NCBI GenBank assembly: GCA_012064385.1
Contig: QRDG01000351.1
Span: 254,928 to 318,927, forward strand
Source of the DNA: Puccinellia tenuiflora
Lineage: Eukaryota; Streptophyta; Magnoliopsida; Poales; Poaceae
Reading direction: 5' to 3'
DNA length: 64,000 bases
Positions 1 through 11,656 of this stretch are shown in pieces (within the stretch, counting starts at the first letter, position 1; every line of letters begins with the position of its first letter). Made by a program: the position numbers and the translations under genes. Below the pieces are notes generated by a model. The model was not told the DNA's origin. It saw only the letters and a list, made by a program, of their open reading frames with translations, and did not search any database.

Positions 1-78
1 CCGTCCGCTCCCGCCGCCGGCCAGAGCGCGGTCACCACGCCGGCACGCGCCGGTCGTGGCTTAGACCAGCACGCGTGC

Positions 79-237
79 GTGCCCGCCCGACCTGGCTCTC
101 GGCCTGGGCCGGCCACGAGGCCGGCCTGTTCGGGCCGTGCCCCGGCCTGACACCCGGTTTGGGCCGGTCCTGAGGCCGGCGGCCTCTTCCACTGTCCCGG
201 TCTGCTACCCGGCCTGGGCCGGTTTACAGGCCGGCCC
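79..237 (+). repeat. CCGG-rich minisatellite-like segment of LARD LTR
   Basis: Three imperfect units of about 50 bp are built from GGCCTGGGCCGG and GAGGCCGGC. The same array is at 6602-6760 in the 3' LTR. It sits where a GC-rich block gives way to AT-rich LTR sequence. Confidence 0.75.
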
Positions 238-1737
238 AACAGTGAAACCTGCGAATTTTTGGAAATTAAATTGGAACTTAAATAATTTATAACTAATTGA
301 AAAATGCCTCAATTTCGACGATTCAAGTTTCAAAATGTTCAGTAAAACAAACTCCACCTTTTGGAATCATTGTAATCTTCTTTTGGAATTACTTTATTTT
401 GGTTATTTAAGAATTCCTAAAATGGGTTAAATAATCCCAAATTAGGAAAATTCATAACTTATTAAATAATTGTCCAAAAATTATGAATTAAATATCAAAG
501 TGATCAACTTGTCAAATGCTATTCCCCCATGCTGATATCATGTCATGATCACAAATTCTTATTTGATGTTATTCATAATTTGATTAAATTAATTAAATTC
601 GTTTATCTAAATAAATTGTCATTTAATCATCGGTGCTCCGAAAATTACAAATAAAATACCAAAATGATCGGAATGACCAAACCTATCCATTCATGTCATG
701 TTCATGCATAATTGAGCCACTTCTCTAATAATTTGTTAATTTATAAAGAATGTGGTCACTAAGATAAATATGGGGTTGTTTCCAAATAATTGCACTAATT
801 ATTTGGCTCCCTATTTAATGATGCTATTTAATTTAAATGATATCTTTGCATCAATTGGACATGTCATCATGTGTTTGCGCATTGCACCTTGTGATCGTAT
901 GATTTATGTGTGCTTTGTATTTTCTTTGGGTATCGATAGATTCCGGAGTCGAGGGTCTCTCTACTTACCCCGACGAGCAGTACTTCACGACCGGGCAGCA
1001 AGGCAAGAGATAACCTAACCTTCTTGGCATCTAGCATCGTATGATTTCATCAAATTATTTTATCCACCAAAATATTGCATGCGGTTCAATTGTCTCTTTT
1101 GGTAAATATTAGAATATCCTATGAATGCATGTTCTTCCCCGAGCCAATCACATGTATCCCTACCTATGAAACCTAGGGTTGAAGTGTTGGCCGAGATAGA
1201 GATACAATTGATGTATTTACATGCTTAGCTATGCTTAGCCATGCTTAATAGATGCTTTATGTCCGTTATTAATTCCATAATTGTTGATGTTGATGGAATG
1301 ATTCGGGCACGGTGGATAATCGCGATGCTTAATTAAAATGCTAAGCCGGCTTGGGTGAGTTGCCATCGGGGATGGTGTTTTGCCTCACTCTAGCCCCTAG
1401 GTGCGAGTTCTTTACCTCTTGAACCAAGACGAGCGTGCTGCCATTGGTGGGTGTATGGGCGCCTTACTAACTGAATAACTTGTGCGGGCGTATCCAAGGG
1501 TCCTCTAGTTCGGTTTTCCATTTGCGTGTGAGTGGAAAGATGATGTTGATGAGGATTTGTGTTTAGGACGTGGCGATGGGGCAGGGCGCTGGGAGCGCTG
1601 AACCTGTCCTGTGGCCACAGATGACTCTTGGATATTCTCACGTGAGGTAAAGGTTTAACCGTGCCCTGCTTGCCGGCCTTCCCCGGAAGAGGGCCACTCA
1701 GGTGAGCCGGACGGTACCAATGGGTAAATTAGTACAC

Positions 1738-1784
1738 CCCTGCAGGGATAATCTTTTCGAAAAGCCGTGTCCACGGTTATGGAC
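1738..1784 (+). promoter_or_regulatory. Double-palindrome LTR module, LARD 5' LTR copy
   Basis: Palindrome 1 is CCCTGCAGGG (1738-1747). After 5 nt comes palindrome 2, CTTTTCGAAAAG (1753-1764), whose last G starts a 21-nt motif (1764-1784): GCCGTGTCC, one base, CGGTTA, a pyrimidine, GGAC. The same layout occurs in three other LTRs of this window. Function is unknown; the module lies 759 nt from the LTR end. Confidence 0.8.
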
Positions 1785-2546
1785 AATCTTGGTATCGGAT
1801 ATAAGATCATAGACAACGTTAACCTAATTGATATGGCAGCTAGAGGTTGCATAATAAACTTGTGATAAAGGTTCATTTCCTCGAGGGTGAGTCGAGGGAG
1901 TGCCTTTATGTGAGATGAGTGGTGATGGCTGCAAGTAGGTTCGTCGAGAACCGAATATGATAATGATACTCTCTTACCCCTTTATAAAAATACTCTGAAT
2001 AGACGAATGCCATGTGTCTTTTATGTTTCTGTTTATGAAAGTTAGCTTTATGCAAAAGAACTACATATACAGCCTTAGAGCCTCCGTCAGTCATTGGGCC
2101 TATATCGCCCTACTAAACTTGCGAGTACGTCGTACTCAGTCTCTCTTTGCTGCCTCTATGATTTTGTATTTCAGAGGAGGACGACACCGAGCAACTAGGT
2201 GGGTTATTCGTTGACGTCGACTACTAGTCTGGGGTTCCCAGGTGGCAGCTTGGGACCGTGGAACAAGCTGGCTGGGAGATGTTTATTGTAGGCCTCTTAG
2301 GCCATATTTTGCTTCTTGTTGTTAGACAACACTACCCGCTTCCGCTTGTTGAATTGTTGGATCTGTCATCCTTTTGCCTTGTAATATTTGTATTCTTCTC
2401 ATTATATGAGTTGCTATATGTTTTGTGTCGTAGAGTCATGCAATGTGCCGGTTTGTTCCACAAGTCTCGATCTTTGTTTTATACATTGATGGTTGTGCCG
2501 TTTACATAGCCTCTGTGTATAATTCCGGGGTCGGGGCGTTACAAGT

Positions 2547-2558
2547 TGGTATCAGAGC
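2547..2558 (+). other. Primer binding site, tRNA-iMet type (LARD)
   Basis: TGGTATCAGAGC is the complement of the 3' end of plant initiator tRNA-Met. It starts 3 nt after the LTR end at 2543, and it fixes both the LTR border and the plus orientation. Confidence 0.95.
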
Positions 2559-5142
2559 AGGACTGCCTGTAGGAAACCCGTTCTATTGGTCGATGTCGAG
2601 TCTAGTGTTCGAGAAAACTATTTTAAACCTAAAAATGAGTTGTGAAAACCTTCCTAGGATTCTTTTTACTTCTTACCCAATTCACTCTGATCTCGGTGTC
2701 ATCTTACCTCTATTTGATTTAACGGTGTTTCTGATCGTCGGCAAATACTAAATCTTTAGGATCTCGGGGTTGGGTTTCTACCTTTAGTACTACTTATTCT
2801 ACTCGTCTGCCAAATCTACAACATGAAGAAAGGAAGTATGGGGGATCGTCAAGAAATTCCTTGCTTTAGCCCAAGATCTTGAACCGAAGGTCCCGGATTG
2901 TGCTAGGGCTCCGGTGTAATGATTTATGAGGGTTGTCGCCCTTGTGAGCATTATGCTATTGTGGGTTCCAGTGCATGAAGCTGATCTTTAACCCAAGATC
3001 TTTCCCGTTGAATCCTGGTGCTAAAGGTCTAATCCTACATCAGTTTGGCAAAAATTGAAGTTGGTCTTCAAACTCGAGGTTGCAGCCGTAATTGGTTTCC
3101 TCGACAATGCTCTTCTTCGTCACTAGCCTACCTAGGCTCTCTGTTATGGACCCGTCTGAATCAGGAAGGGATTGCTCTTAGCGAGTTTTCCCTCAATAAT
3201 TGTGATTCCTCCGGTAATGACCGTTCCTGAAACCCTTTCGGCACTAGTTGTCGGAAGAGTGCTCACACGGGTTTCTGCAATATCCTAAATTGTTGTTAGC
3301 CCGTTCCTTAATCCAAATCTGTTATCAGTCCTATATCTGCATGCGGACAATCAAGCTTATCGTGCATTGGGGTGTTCTGATGCATGTTATCTGTGTGGTT
3401 CATCAAGGCATTCCATTTCGGGATGTCAGGAGAAACAAACTCCGGTACCTCGTCTATGTCTCGGACTAGGTCAAATTATTGTACTTCGCGGAGTAAAAGC
3501 TTGTCTAGTTTTTGTTCCGTTCCACCTGGGAGTGTCACACTCTTTTATATCAAGAGGTTGTGCTTAGTATCATGACGCACTTGAGGAAGTGATGCTCCTA
3601 CCCTTCCTTATCCATCTACCTCCGAGTTCCCGGGCTCGAGAGTGTGGAGGATGAATATCGTTGTGGTAATCGGATATTCTTAGCAATTGATATTGTTTTG
3701 AAATCCAAGAATCTTGATGGCACTCACTTAGGGTATCAAGACTAGATTGACGAAGCTGCCAAGTCCTTTTCACTCAGATGCACACCTCCGGTCAACGAGT
3801 TAGATTCTTGTCGAAACCCTTAAGGCCACATCTTTTCCTTGAAATGTGAGTTTTCACTTGCAACTAGTGACTTTTGTCGCTATGGATCCGAGTGAAGTTT
3901 GATTTGTCTCCTCGGGTTAAATCACAAGTTGGTCATGCATTTGCGGATTGTTGTTGAGATGGTAGGTTGATGCCTCCAGTTCTCTAAAGACGTCATGTGT
4001 GCCACTATTCGTCTTGTTCTTGGATAAAAGGAAGTGCCAAATCTCAGTATCCTACCGGGGTTTCCCAATCAGGGATCAGTGGTGCTTCATTGCTTGGAGT
4101 TCATGCTGGTTCAATTTCCTCTTCGTGATCGTGACTCAATGGAACTCCCAATCTACCTCGTGTTTTGGAGCTTGTCCATGTAGCCCTTACCTGAGAATCT
4201 AGTTATCTGTCGGCTAACTTTAGCAAACTCCTTCCTCGGGCATGCCAAGTCTGAGATACCCACACGCCTAAGCAACTCCGGATCTCAAGCAAAAGTGATG
4301 CTTGGAGGCTATCAAGAGTGAGACCTAAACCTATTAGTAACCCGATGAGTCCGATGTTGTGGCTCATTCACCTCACCGGAAGACCTTTTGACGAGATCTC
4401 TCAAATCCTTAATCTCTACCACTATCCCTGAGGGTAATGTGTAATTTACCCTGGTAGTTTCCCGTATGGTCTTTTCTCTATCTCAAGTACGACTTTCGCT
4501 TGAGTATGGAATGAAGGCTATTTCCGAAGCTGGAGTGCGATATCTAGAACCTCAAGGAGAACCTCACTACGGAGTGGCTAAATATCTATCGGTCAATCCT
4601 CCTACCCCATCTATCTCTTGGCAATATCTCGTTATGAGGTTTTACCTCTCTATCTAATGGTGGAGAAATGCTATGTCTTCTTCCTCCCGGTGAACCCAAA
4701 GATTTGCCCAATCGCACTGACATTGTAGAAATCCTTCAGTTTCGTTAGGGCCAAGCTTTTAACCTTATGGAATCGTCTGGTAGGTCGCAATCGTGGAGTC
4801 CAAACGGTGTCTTTTCTCCTCTCGGTGCTCCAACTCTCTATGATCTACACCTCTTGGAGATTTGAGGTAATGTCTTAGTCTTGGACCAATATCCTGAACA
4901 AAATGATCGGTTGTCCTACCCTCGGCTCGACCTTTGTTTGGTCAAGTCGTTTCTAGTTTTCCCCAATGGCTTATGGTTGTGGGCAAAATTCCTTTTTGTC
5001 TGTCACCTTAAGTTATCTCCGGTTCTTTCCGCCTTTTGGCATGTCAGGTTAGTTAGCCAAATCTCGGCAACGAGGAAGATGTGTGTTGTCATGTTCCCCT
5101 CATCCCTATTTCTACTCTAGAATCTCGGGACGAGATTCCTGT
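2559..5142 (+). other. LARD internal domain, non-coding
   Basis: This interior of about 2.6 kb has only scattered ORFs below 105 codons in conflicting frames. I see no zinc knuckle, protease DSG/DTG, YxDD or integrase motif. Any function must be as RNA, for example packaging, or it is residue of a lost polyprotein. The last stretch before the purine tract, with CTCGGGACGAGATT near 5124, resembles the pre-PPT region of Del/Tekay elements (from memory of the lineage). Confidence 0.8.
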
Positions 5143-5150
5143 AAGGGGGG
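5143..5150 (+). other. Polypurine tract of LARD
   Basis: AAGGGGGG lies six bases before the 3' LTR start (TGTAACAGCCCC at 5157). It is the expected primer for plus-strand synthesis. Confidence 0.85.
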
Positions 5151-5156
5151 TAGAAT

Positions 5157-8100
5157 TGTAACAGCCCCAGATTAGTACCCTAAAATACGGGCCAAATTTT
5201 TGCTTTTAGTGTTACATTGCATCATGGCATACATTTTTAAAAATTGCTAATATGGAAATAAAGCAACACCTAGAAATGAAAACAAAGGAAGCAAAACCCT
5301 TCCTCACAATTTCCAAACTAAATGCATTTGCCAAAATGGCCAAACCAAATGCAAAGCTCAAGTTGGCCAAATACTTTATTCTTGAACTTCCAAATTGTTT
5401 AGGAAGTTCTCAATTTGCTTCTTATCCCCAATTCTCAATTTCCAAGTTTTGTCAAATGAGAAATGAATATGAGGACTTAAATTGGCTTAATTCAATTTCT
5501 AATTTGGAACCAAGTTGAACTTTCCAAAAATTTAAAATAAAAATATGGGGGGATTCATTATTATAATATGAGCCTCCCTCAATATTTTCACACTTTATTG
5601 AAATGGCTAATTGCTCCAAATAAATCTATTTTGGAAATTATCAAAAATGCTCTATTTAAACTCCAAGAACAAATGTGGTGCAAAACACTTCTACTTGCCT
5701 CACCAATTTTTGTGGAGCACCTAAGAGATTATATGGAGCCTATTTGAATTTTTGTATAATTTCTGAAAATGTTTAAATGGCTCTTTTAAATAGCCAAACC
5801 TTGATGTTTTAAAGGAAAAATGGGAAAAGAATAAAAATCTGACAGGGGGGCCACCCCTGTCATCCTCCTCTCTCTCTTCTCCCCCACTGTGCTCGCCCAT
5901 GCCGTCGACGCCGTCCTCCTGGCGCCATGACCCGCTGCCCCCTGCCGCGCTGGAGGACAAGGAGGACACCCAAGGGTACCCCGTGCCCTGCCGTGCCTCT
6001 CTCCCCCACCTCACCTACTCCCTCTGGCTCTCCTCTCTCTCCCCCGTGATCCACCACAGCCGCCACGGACTCCGAGCTCGCCGTCGATCTCCCCGTCGAT
6101 TCCGGCCTCCCCAACGCAAGCTGCTGCCGCCACGAGCTCCGCTTCGACCTCCTCTCCCTCCCCACCTGCAGAATCGGGCTGGGAAGCCCGGGACCGACGT
6201 CCGCGTCTTCGACTTCCCCGCGTCTGGCCGTGGCACGCCGAGCTCCTCGCCGTCCCTCCGTCGACTCCGGCCACCCGGGTGCGATGCAAGGCCGCCGTCG
6301 GCTCCGCGTCGATGCCCTCTGCTCTCCCGATGCGAGCAGCGAGCCGGGACGCCCTCACCGGGGCGTGCTACGCCGCCCCCTCCCGCGCTGGCCGCAGCAT
6401 GCTCGGCACGCCGCCGTCGATTCTCCCGCTCCCTCGTTCTTACCAAGCGCACGCGGTCGCCCAGGGTAAGCGCCCCGTCTCCGCGCACCACTCTTTCCTC
6501 TCCCTCCCCTTCTCCCTCTCGTGCCGTCCGCTCCCTGCCGCCGGCTAGAGCGCGGTCACCACGCCGGCACGCGCCGGTCGTGGCTTAGACCAGCACGCGT
6601 GCGTGCCCGCCCGGCCTGGCTCTCGGCCTGGGCCGGCCACGAGGCCGGCCTGTTCGGGCCGTGCCCCGGCCTGACACCCGGTTTGGGCCGGTCCTGAGGC
6701 CGGCGGCCTCTGCCACTGTCCCGGTCTGCTACCCGGCCTGGGCCGGTTTACGGGCCGGCCCAACAGTGAAACCTGCAAATTTTTGGAAATTAAATTGGAA
6801 CTTAAATAATTTATAACTAATTGAAAAATGCCTCAATTTCGACGATTCAAGTTTCAAAATGTTCAGTAAAACAAACTCCACCTTTTGGAATCATTGTAAT
6901 CTTCTTTTGGAATTACTTTATTTTGGTTATTTAAGAATTCCTAAAATGGGTTAAATAATCCCAAATTAGGAAAATTCATAACTTATTAAATAATTGTCCA
7001 AAAATTATGAATTAAATATCAAAGTGATCAACTTGTCAAATGCTATTCCCCCATGCTGATATCATGTCATGATCACAAATTCTTATTTGATGTTATTCAT
7101 AATTTGATTAAATTAATTAAATTCGTTTATCTAAATAAATTGTCATTTAATCATCGGTGCTCCGAAAATTACAAATAAAATACCAAAATGATCGGAATGA
7201 CCAAACCTATCCATTCATGTCATGTTCATGCATAATTGAGCCACTTCTCTAATAATTTGTTAATTTATAAAGAATGTGGTCACTAAGATAAATATGGGGT
7301 TGTTTCCAAATAATTGCACTAATTATTTGGCTCCCTATTTAATGATGCTATTTAATTTAAATGATATCTTTGCATCAATTGGACATGTCATCATGTGTTT
7401 GCGCATTGCACCTTGTGATCGTATGATTTATGTGTGCTTTGTATTTTCTTTGGGTATCGATAGATTCCGGAGTCGAGGGTCTCTCTACTTACCCCGACGA
7501 GCAGTACTTCACGACCGGGCAGCAAGGCAAGAGATAACCTAACCTTCTTGGCATCTAGCATCGTATGATTTCATCAAATTATTTTATCCACCAAAATATT
7601 GCATGCGGTTCAATTGTCTCTTTTGGTAAATATTAGAATATCCTATGAATGCATGTTCTTCCCCGAGCCAATCACATGTATCCCTACCTATGAAACCTAG
7701 GGTTGAAGTGTTGGCCGAGATAGAGATACAATTGATGTATTTACATGCTTAGCTATGCTTAATAGATGCTTTATGTTCGTTATTAATTCCATAATTGTTG
7801 ATGTTGATGGAATGATTCGGGCACGGTGGATAATCGCGATGCTTAATTAAAATGCTAAGCCGGCTTGGGTGAGTTGCCATCGGGGATGGTGTTTTGCCTC
7901 ACTCTAGCCCCTAGGTGCGAGTTCTTTACCTCTTGAACCAAGACGAGCGTGCTACCATTGGTGGGTGTATGGGCGCCTTACTAACTGAATAACTTGTGCG
8001 GGCGTATCCAAGGGTCCTCTAGTTCGGTTTTCCATTTGCGTGTGAGTGGAAAGATGATGTTGATGAGGATTTGTGTTTAGGACGTGGCGATGGGGCAGGG

Positions 8101-9056
8101 CGCTGGGAGCGCTGAACCTGTCCTGTGGCCACAGATGACTCTTGGATATTCTCACGTGAGGTAAAGGTTTAACCGCGCCCGCTTGCCGGCCTTCCCCGGA
8201 AGAGGGCCACTCAGGTGAGCCGGACGGTACCAATGGGTAAATTAGTACACCCCTGCAGGGATAATCTTTTCGAAAAGCCGTGTCCACGGTTATGGACAAT
8301 CTTGGTATCGGATATAAGATCATAGACAACGTTAACCTAATTGATATGGCAGCTAGAGGTTGCATAATAAACTTGTGATAAAGGTTCATTTCCTCGAGGG
8401 TGAGTCGAGGGAGTGCCTTTATGTGAGATGAGTGGTGATGGCTGCAAGTAGGTTCGTCGAGAACCGAATATGATAATGATACTCTCTTACCCCTTTATAA
8501 AAATACTCTGAGTAGACGAATGCCATGTGTCTTTTATGTTTCTGTTTATGAAAGTTAGCTTTATGCAAAAGAACTACATATACAGCCTTAGAGCATCCGT
8601 TAGTCATTGGGCCTATATCGCCCTACTAAACTTGCGAGTACGTCGTACTCAGTCTCTCTTTGCTGCCTCTATGATTTTGTATTTCAGAGGAGGACGACAC
8701 CGAGCAACTAGGTGGGTTCTTCGTTGACGTCGACTACTAGTCTGGGGTTCCTAGGTGGCAGCTTGGGACCGTGGAACAAGCTGGCTGGGAGATGTTTATT
8801 GTAGGCCTCTTAGGCCATATTTTGCTTCTTGTTGTTAGACAACACTACCCGCTTCCGCTTGTTGAATTGTTGGATCTGTGATCCTTTTGCCTTGTAATAT
8901 TTGTATTCTTCTCATTATATGAGTTGCTATATGTTTTGTGTCGTAGAGTCATGCAATGTGCCGGTTTGTTCCACAAGTCTCGATCTTTGTTTTATACATT
9001 GATGGTTGTGCCGTTTACATAGCCTCTGTGTATAATTCCGGGGTCGGGGCGTTACA
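5157..9056 (+). repeat. LARD 3' LTR, complete (3900 bp)
   Basis: Runs from TGTAACAGCCCC to GGGGCGTTACA. Layout: AT-rich start, a GC-rich block at about 5840-6760, AT-rich sequence, then the conserved module and a less biased end. A TATAAAAATA string at 8497-8506 is a possible TATA box. If it is used, the module at 8251-8297 would lie in U3. The GC-rich block gives long overlapping open frames on both strands with no recognisable product. Confidence 0.93.
8251..8297 (+). promoter_or_regulatory. Double-palindrome LTR module, LARD 3' LTR copy
   Basis: Identical to the 5' LTR copy: CCCTGCAGGG at 8251-8260, CTTTTCGAAAAG at 8266-8277, invariant motif 8277-8297. It lies 759 nt from the LTR end. Confidence 0.8.
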
Positions 9057-9063
9057 GCGGTAG

Positions 9064-10434
9064 ACGCTCGACGAGCTGGAGAAGCAATACGTCGAAGAAG
9101 AGCTCGCCAGGGCAGAGGAGCGGGCAGAGCTTGACGAGGCCTGGGCCCTCCTCTGCGAGAGGGTGAAGAGCTGCCGCCGGCAGGATGCGGCGGCCCTGGC
9201 GGTGCGCGAAGAGGCGATGCGTTTTGCCAAGGAGACCCGCGACAGCGTGAAGCGGGAGGCAGCGGAGACCATGGAGCAACTGGACGCCGCGCGGGAGGCT
9301 CTCGAGGCGGAAACCGCCTCCAAGCAACAGGAGATCGCGGCCGCAGAGCAAAATTTCATCACGCACTCCAAAGTCATAGAGGACAGCTTGAAGGAGCTCC
9401 GCGAGAGGCTGGACGCTCGCGAGAAGCAACTGACACAGCGTGAAGCAGAGCTGACGCGACGCGAGGGAGAGCTCTCCCCCCGCGAGGATGAACTGTGCCG
9501 GCGCGAGGAGCAGGTCCAGCAGCTCGAGAAGGACCAGGCCACCCGCGAGGAGGGACTGCTGGCTGGCGAGAGTTGGGTGGCCCAGGACGAGGCCACCTAC
9601 GCGGAGCGCCTCGAAAAGGCCAACGCCAGCCTCGTGGATAAGCAGAAGAAAATGCAGGAGGAGGCCGACGGCAAGGGCAAGCTCATCCGCCAAGATCTCT
9701 CCAAGAGCTTTGACGAGAAGGCCAATAAGCAGGAGGAGCACTTCACGACGAAGCGCAATGAGCTCCAGAACCGCATCAAGGGGCTCGAGAAGGAGGAGAA
9801 GCAGATGGCCTCCCACCTTCAGAGCGCCAGGGAAGCTCAGGCTCGCGCGGAAGGGAAGGTCGCCGCCCTGGAGAAGGACCTGAGTGAGCTCCACCAGCAG
9901 GTGGAGCCGGCTGCAGACGCCGCGGAGGAGGCACAGCGCACCGCGCAGATCGCCCGAACCATGTCGCGCCAGCGCCAGTGCATGCTCCAAGACTTGGTGT
10001 CCCGTGCGCGTGCCGTTGGGGATCGCCTGGGGACCGAGGTCCCCTCCTTTGCCGCAGAGGGGAACAACGACGAGGCCGGGTACGCATTCTTCTACGAGCG
10101 ATTCCTCACGAAGCTCGAAGAGACCGCAAAGAGCCTCGACGAACGTTTTGTGGAGGAGAGCCGTGATCTCCTCGTCCTCGCCACCTGCCGCATCTTTGCC
10201 AACCTCGTGAGGCTTCAGCCTTCCCTCGAACTCGAGGCCGTGACGGCGCCCGTCGACCTCATCTGCCGCATCGCGGTGAGCGACAGGATGCGGAAGGCCG
10301 CAGAGGCGTATGCCAAGAAGTTCGACCAGGTCGAGGTAGAGGAGGACGAGGACGATGGCGAGGAGGATGCCGCGGAAGAGGAGGAGAGGGTCGCTGCAGA
10401 CGACGTGGCCACCTCAGGAGGCCCTACGGCCTGA
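9064..10434 (+). pseudogene. Antisense ORF of element B, C-terminal part (coiled coil), broken by LARD
   Basis: An open frame of 456 codons enters from the LARD junction and ends at 10434. It runs antisense to B's pol. Residues from the start to about 290 are a long Glu/Arg/Lys/Ala-rich coiled coil with repeats of the type REAELTRREGEL. A globular stretch follows (about 310-425, with FFYERFLTKLEE), and the end is acidic (many D and E). In Tat elements this protein starts with a PF04195-like domain (putative gypsy type transposon); that part would lie beyond the LARD. An in-frame TAG at 9061-9063 sits at the junction; a CAG-to-TAG change would explain it. Function in the element is unknown; nuclear or RNA-binding roles would be guesses. 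Confidence 0.82.
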
Positions 10435-11656
10435 GCTCTTTCCTGCTGCTGGATGTGCATGGGGCACACATTATCTTAGCATTTTGTTTGTAAAGCTTTG
10501 TAAAGACTTGTTTAAGTTTTACTTGAATGTGCTTGTGAATGTTCCTCGGGAGGCTTTTATCTTTCCCTTCATGTCTTTTTCGCTCTACGTCTTAGGACCC
10601 TCTCTTAGCGCTACACCACCGCCACTTCGGTATGTGAGAGTCAGGGCTCCACAAGGCCGGGGGGTGTGTGAGGCCTCGAGAAGTAAGAGCTCCCGAAGCG
10701 CGATGCTTGGGGCTCCCCTTTAACGCGCAAGCAGCCCATGAGGCATAGGAGAGAGAAAAGAGGCTCGAGGGACAAAAACTAGCGAAGGGAAATTTAACCA
10801 AGTGTTTGGACTTAGCTTCACGAGGTGTTTTTGCCTTGGAGAGGGTGTTGGTTCCCTGATGAGGCGTTTTTCCTCCCGAGGTTGCCTCAGGCTTGTTTTG
10901 AACCTGCTTTCCCGCGCTTGGACAGATAGGCATACCCACAAGCAATACATTGCTAGATAACTCATGCGCGCTCGTAGGTTCCTTCATGTATGTCTCGCGA
11001 GGAGAACAAGCACCAAGGTCCTTGGTGAGTTGACGTGCACGGGAGCTGGCCCATGAGTTCAGAGCTCCTTGGGAGTTGACGTACATGAGAGATGACCCGT
11101 GAGTTCAGAGCTCGGATCCCTTGGGTTTGAGGCACTGCTGGGATGCTCTCGAGGCATAGGCACCATGCTCAGCCCCCGCTCGCGAGATGCACAGGAGGGA
11201 TCATACGAGTAAGGATGAAAATGCAATAATGTAACTGCTTACCGAAGCAACAACATATGCTGGCGCGAAGCGCAAAGGTTCGAAGTGAGCTGAAACAAGG
11301 GTTCATTACACTGGCGTGGCCAGAAGTACAAAATCCACCATGCTTGGGCATGGGGTTCCACATTGAGTGGCTGAGACTCTCGCGGCCTGAGGCGACGCAT
11401 GTAGAGAGAGCTCAGAGGGGGCCCCTATGCGGGGGTGGCTTCATAGAGCCTGCGGTCCGCCATGACTGGGCATGGGGATCCACCTCGCCAAGGCATGGTG
11501 CTTGAAGAAGTCACCTTGCCGAGGCGCGGTGGCTTGGGAGTCTTCTTGAACGACCCGCGGCAACGTATAGTAGAGAGGGGAGCCCGAATATTTTCCTCGT
11601 GGATGATGATGGCGCGAAGCTCTCCCTTGACGCAAAAAGTTGCTCGTCGAGGACGA
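10435..11656. other. Spacer between convergent antisense ORF and pol of element B
   Basis: This 1.2-kb stretch lies between the stop of the antisense ORF and the integrase stop. It has no convincing ORF. It should hold the 3' ends and poly(A) signals of two convergent transcripts, which would overlap here. Confidence 0.7.

Larger units (their letters stand above)
1..2543 (+). repeat. LARD 5' LTR (3' two thirds)
   Basis: Matches 6524-9056 with, by eye, about 15 substitutions, a 10-bp indel near 1217 and two 1-bp indels. That is roughly 0.6 percent divergence, so the insertion is young. It ends in TTACA at 2543, four bases before the primer site. The short ORFs in it have identical partners in the other LTR and show no protein similarity, so I do not call genes. 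Confidence 0.93.
1..9056 (+). mobile_element. LARD-type non-autonomous LTR retrotransposon, left end cut by window
   Basis: Positions 1-2543 and 6524-9056 are near-identical direct repeats. The first is followed at once by a tRNA-iMet primer site; the second is the right part of a repeat that starts at 5157 just after a purine tract. This gives LTRs of 3900 bp and an interior of about 2.6 kb. I find no gag, protease, RT or integrase similarity in the interior, which fits the LARD class (large retrotransposon derivatives, known from barley and relatives). LTR ends are TGTAACAGCCCC and GGGGCGTTACA, an imperfect inverted pair. Primer site, tract and termini suggest a Del/Tekay-like gypsy origin (inference). 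It interrupts the antisense ORF of element B; the expected right-hand target duplication is GCGGT at 9057-9061, and the left copy lies outside the window. Confidence 0.88.

Noticed and set aside
752..1018. 88-codon ORF identical to one at 7276-7542
   Set aside because: The identity is explained by the two LTR copies; no similarity or codon signal.
5899..6588. 229-codon ORF and overlapping frames on both strands in the LARD LTR
   Set aside because: All frames are open because the block is GC-rich; the products are Pro/Arg/Ser strings with no domain.
9052..9990. 312-codon minus-strand ORF at the LARD junction
   Set aside because: It is the mirror of the coiled-coil ORF at 9064-10434, whose repeated GAG and CGC codons read as Leu/Ala on the other strand.
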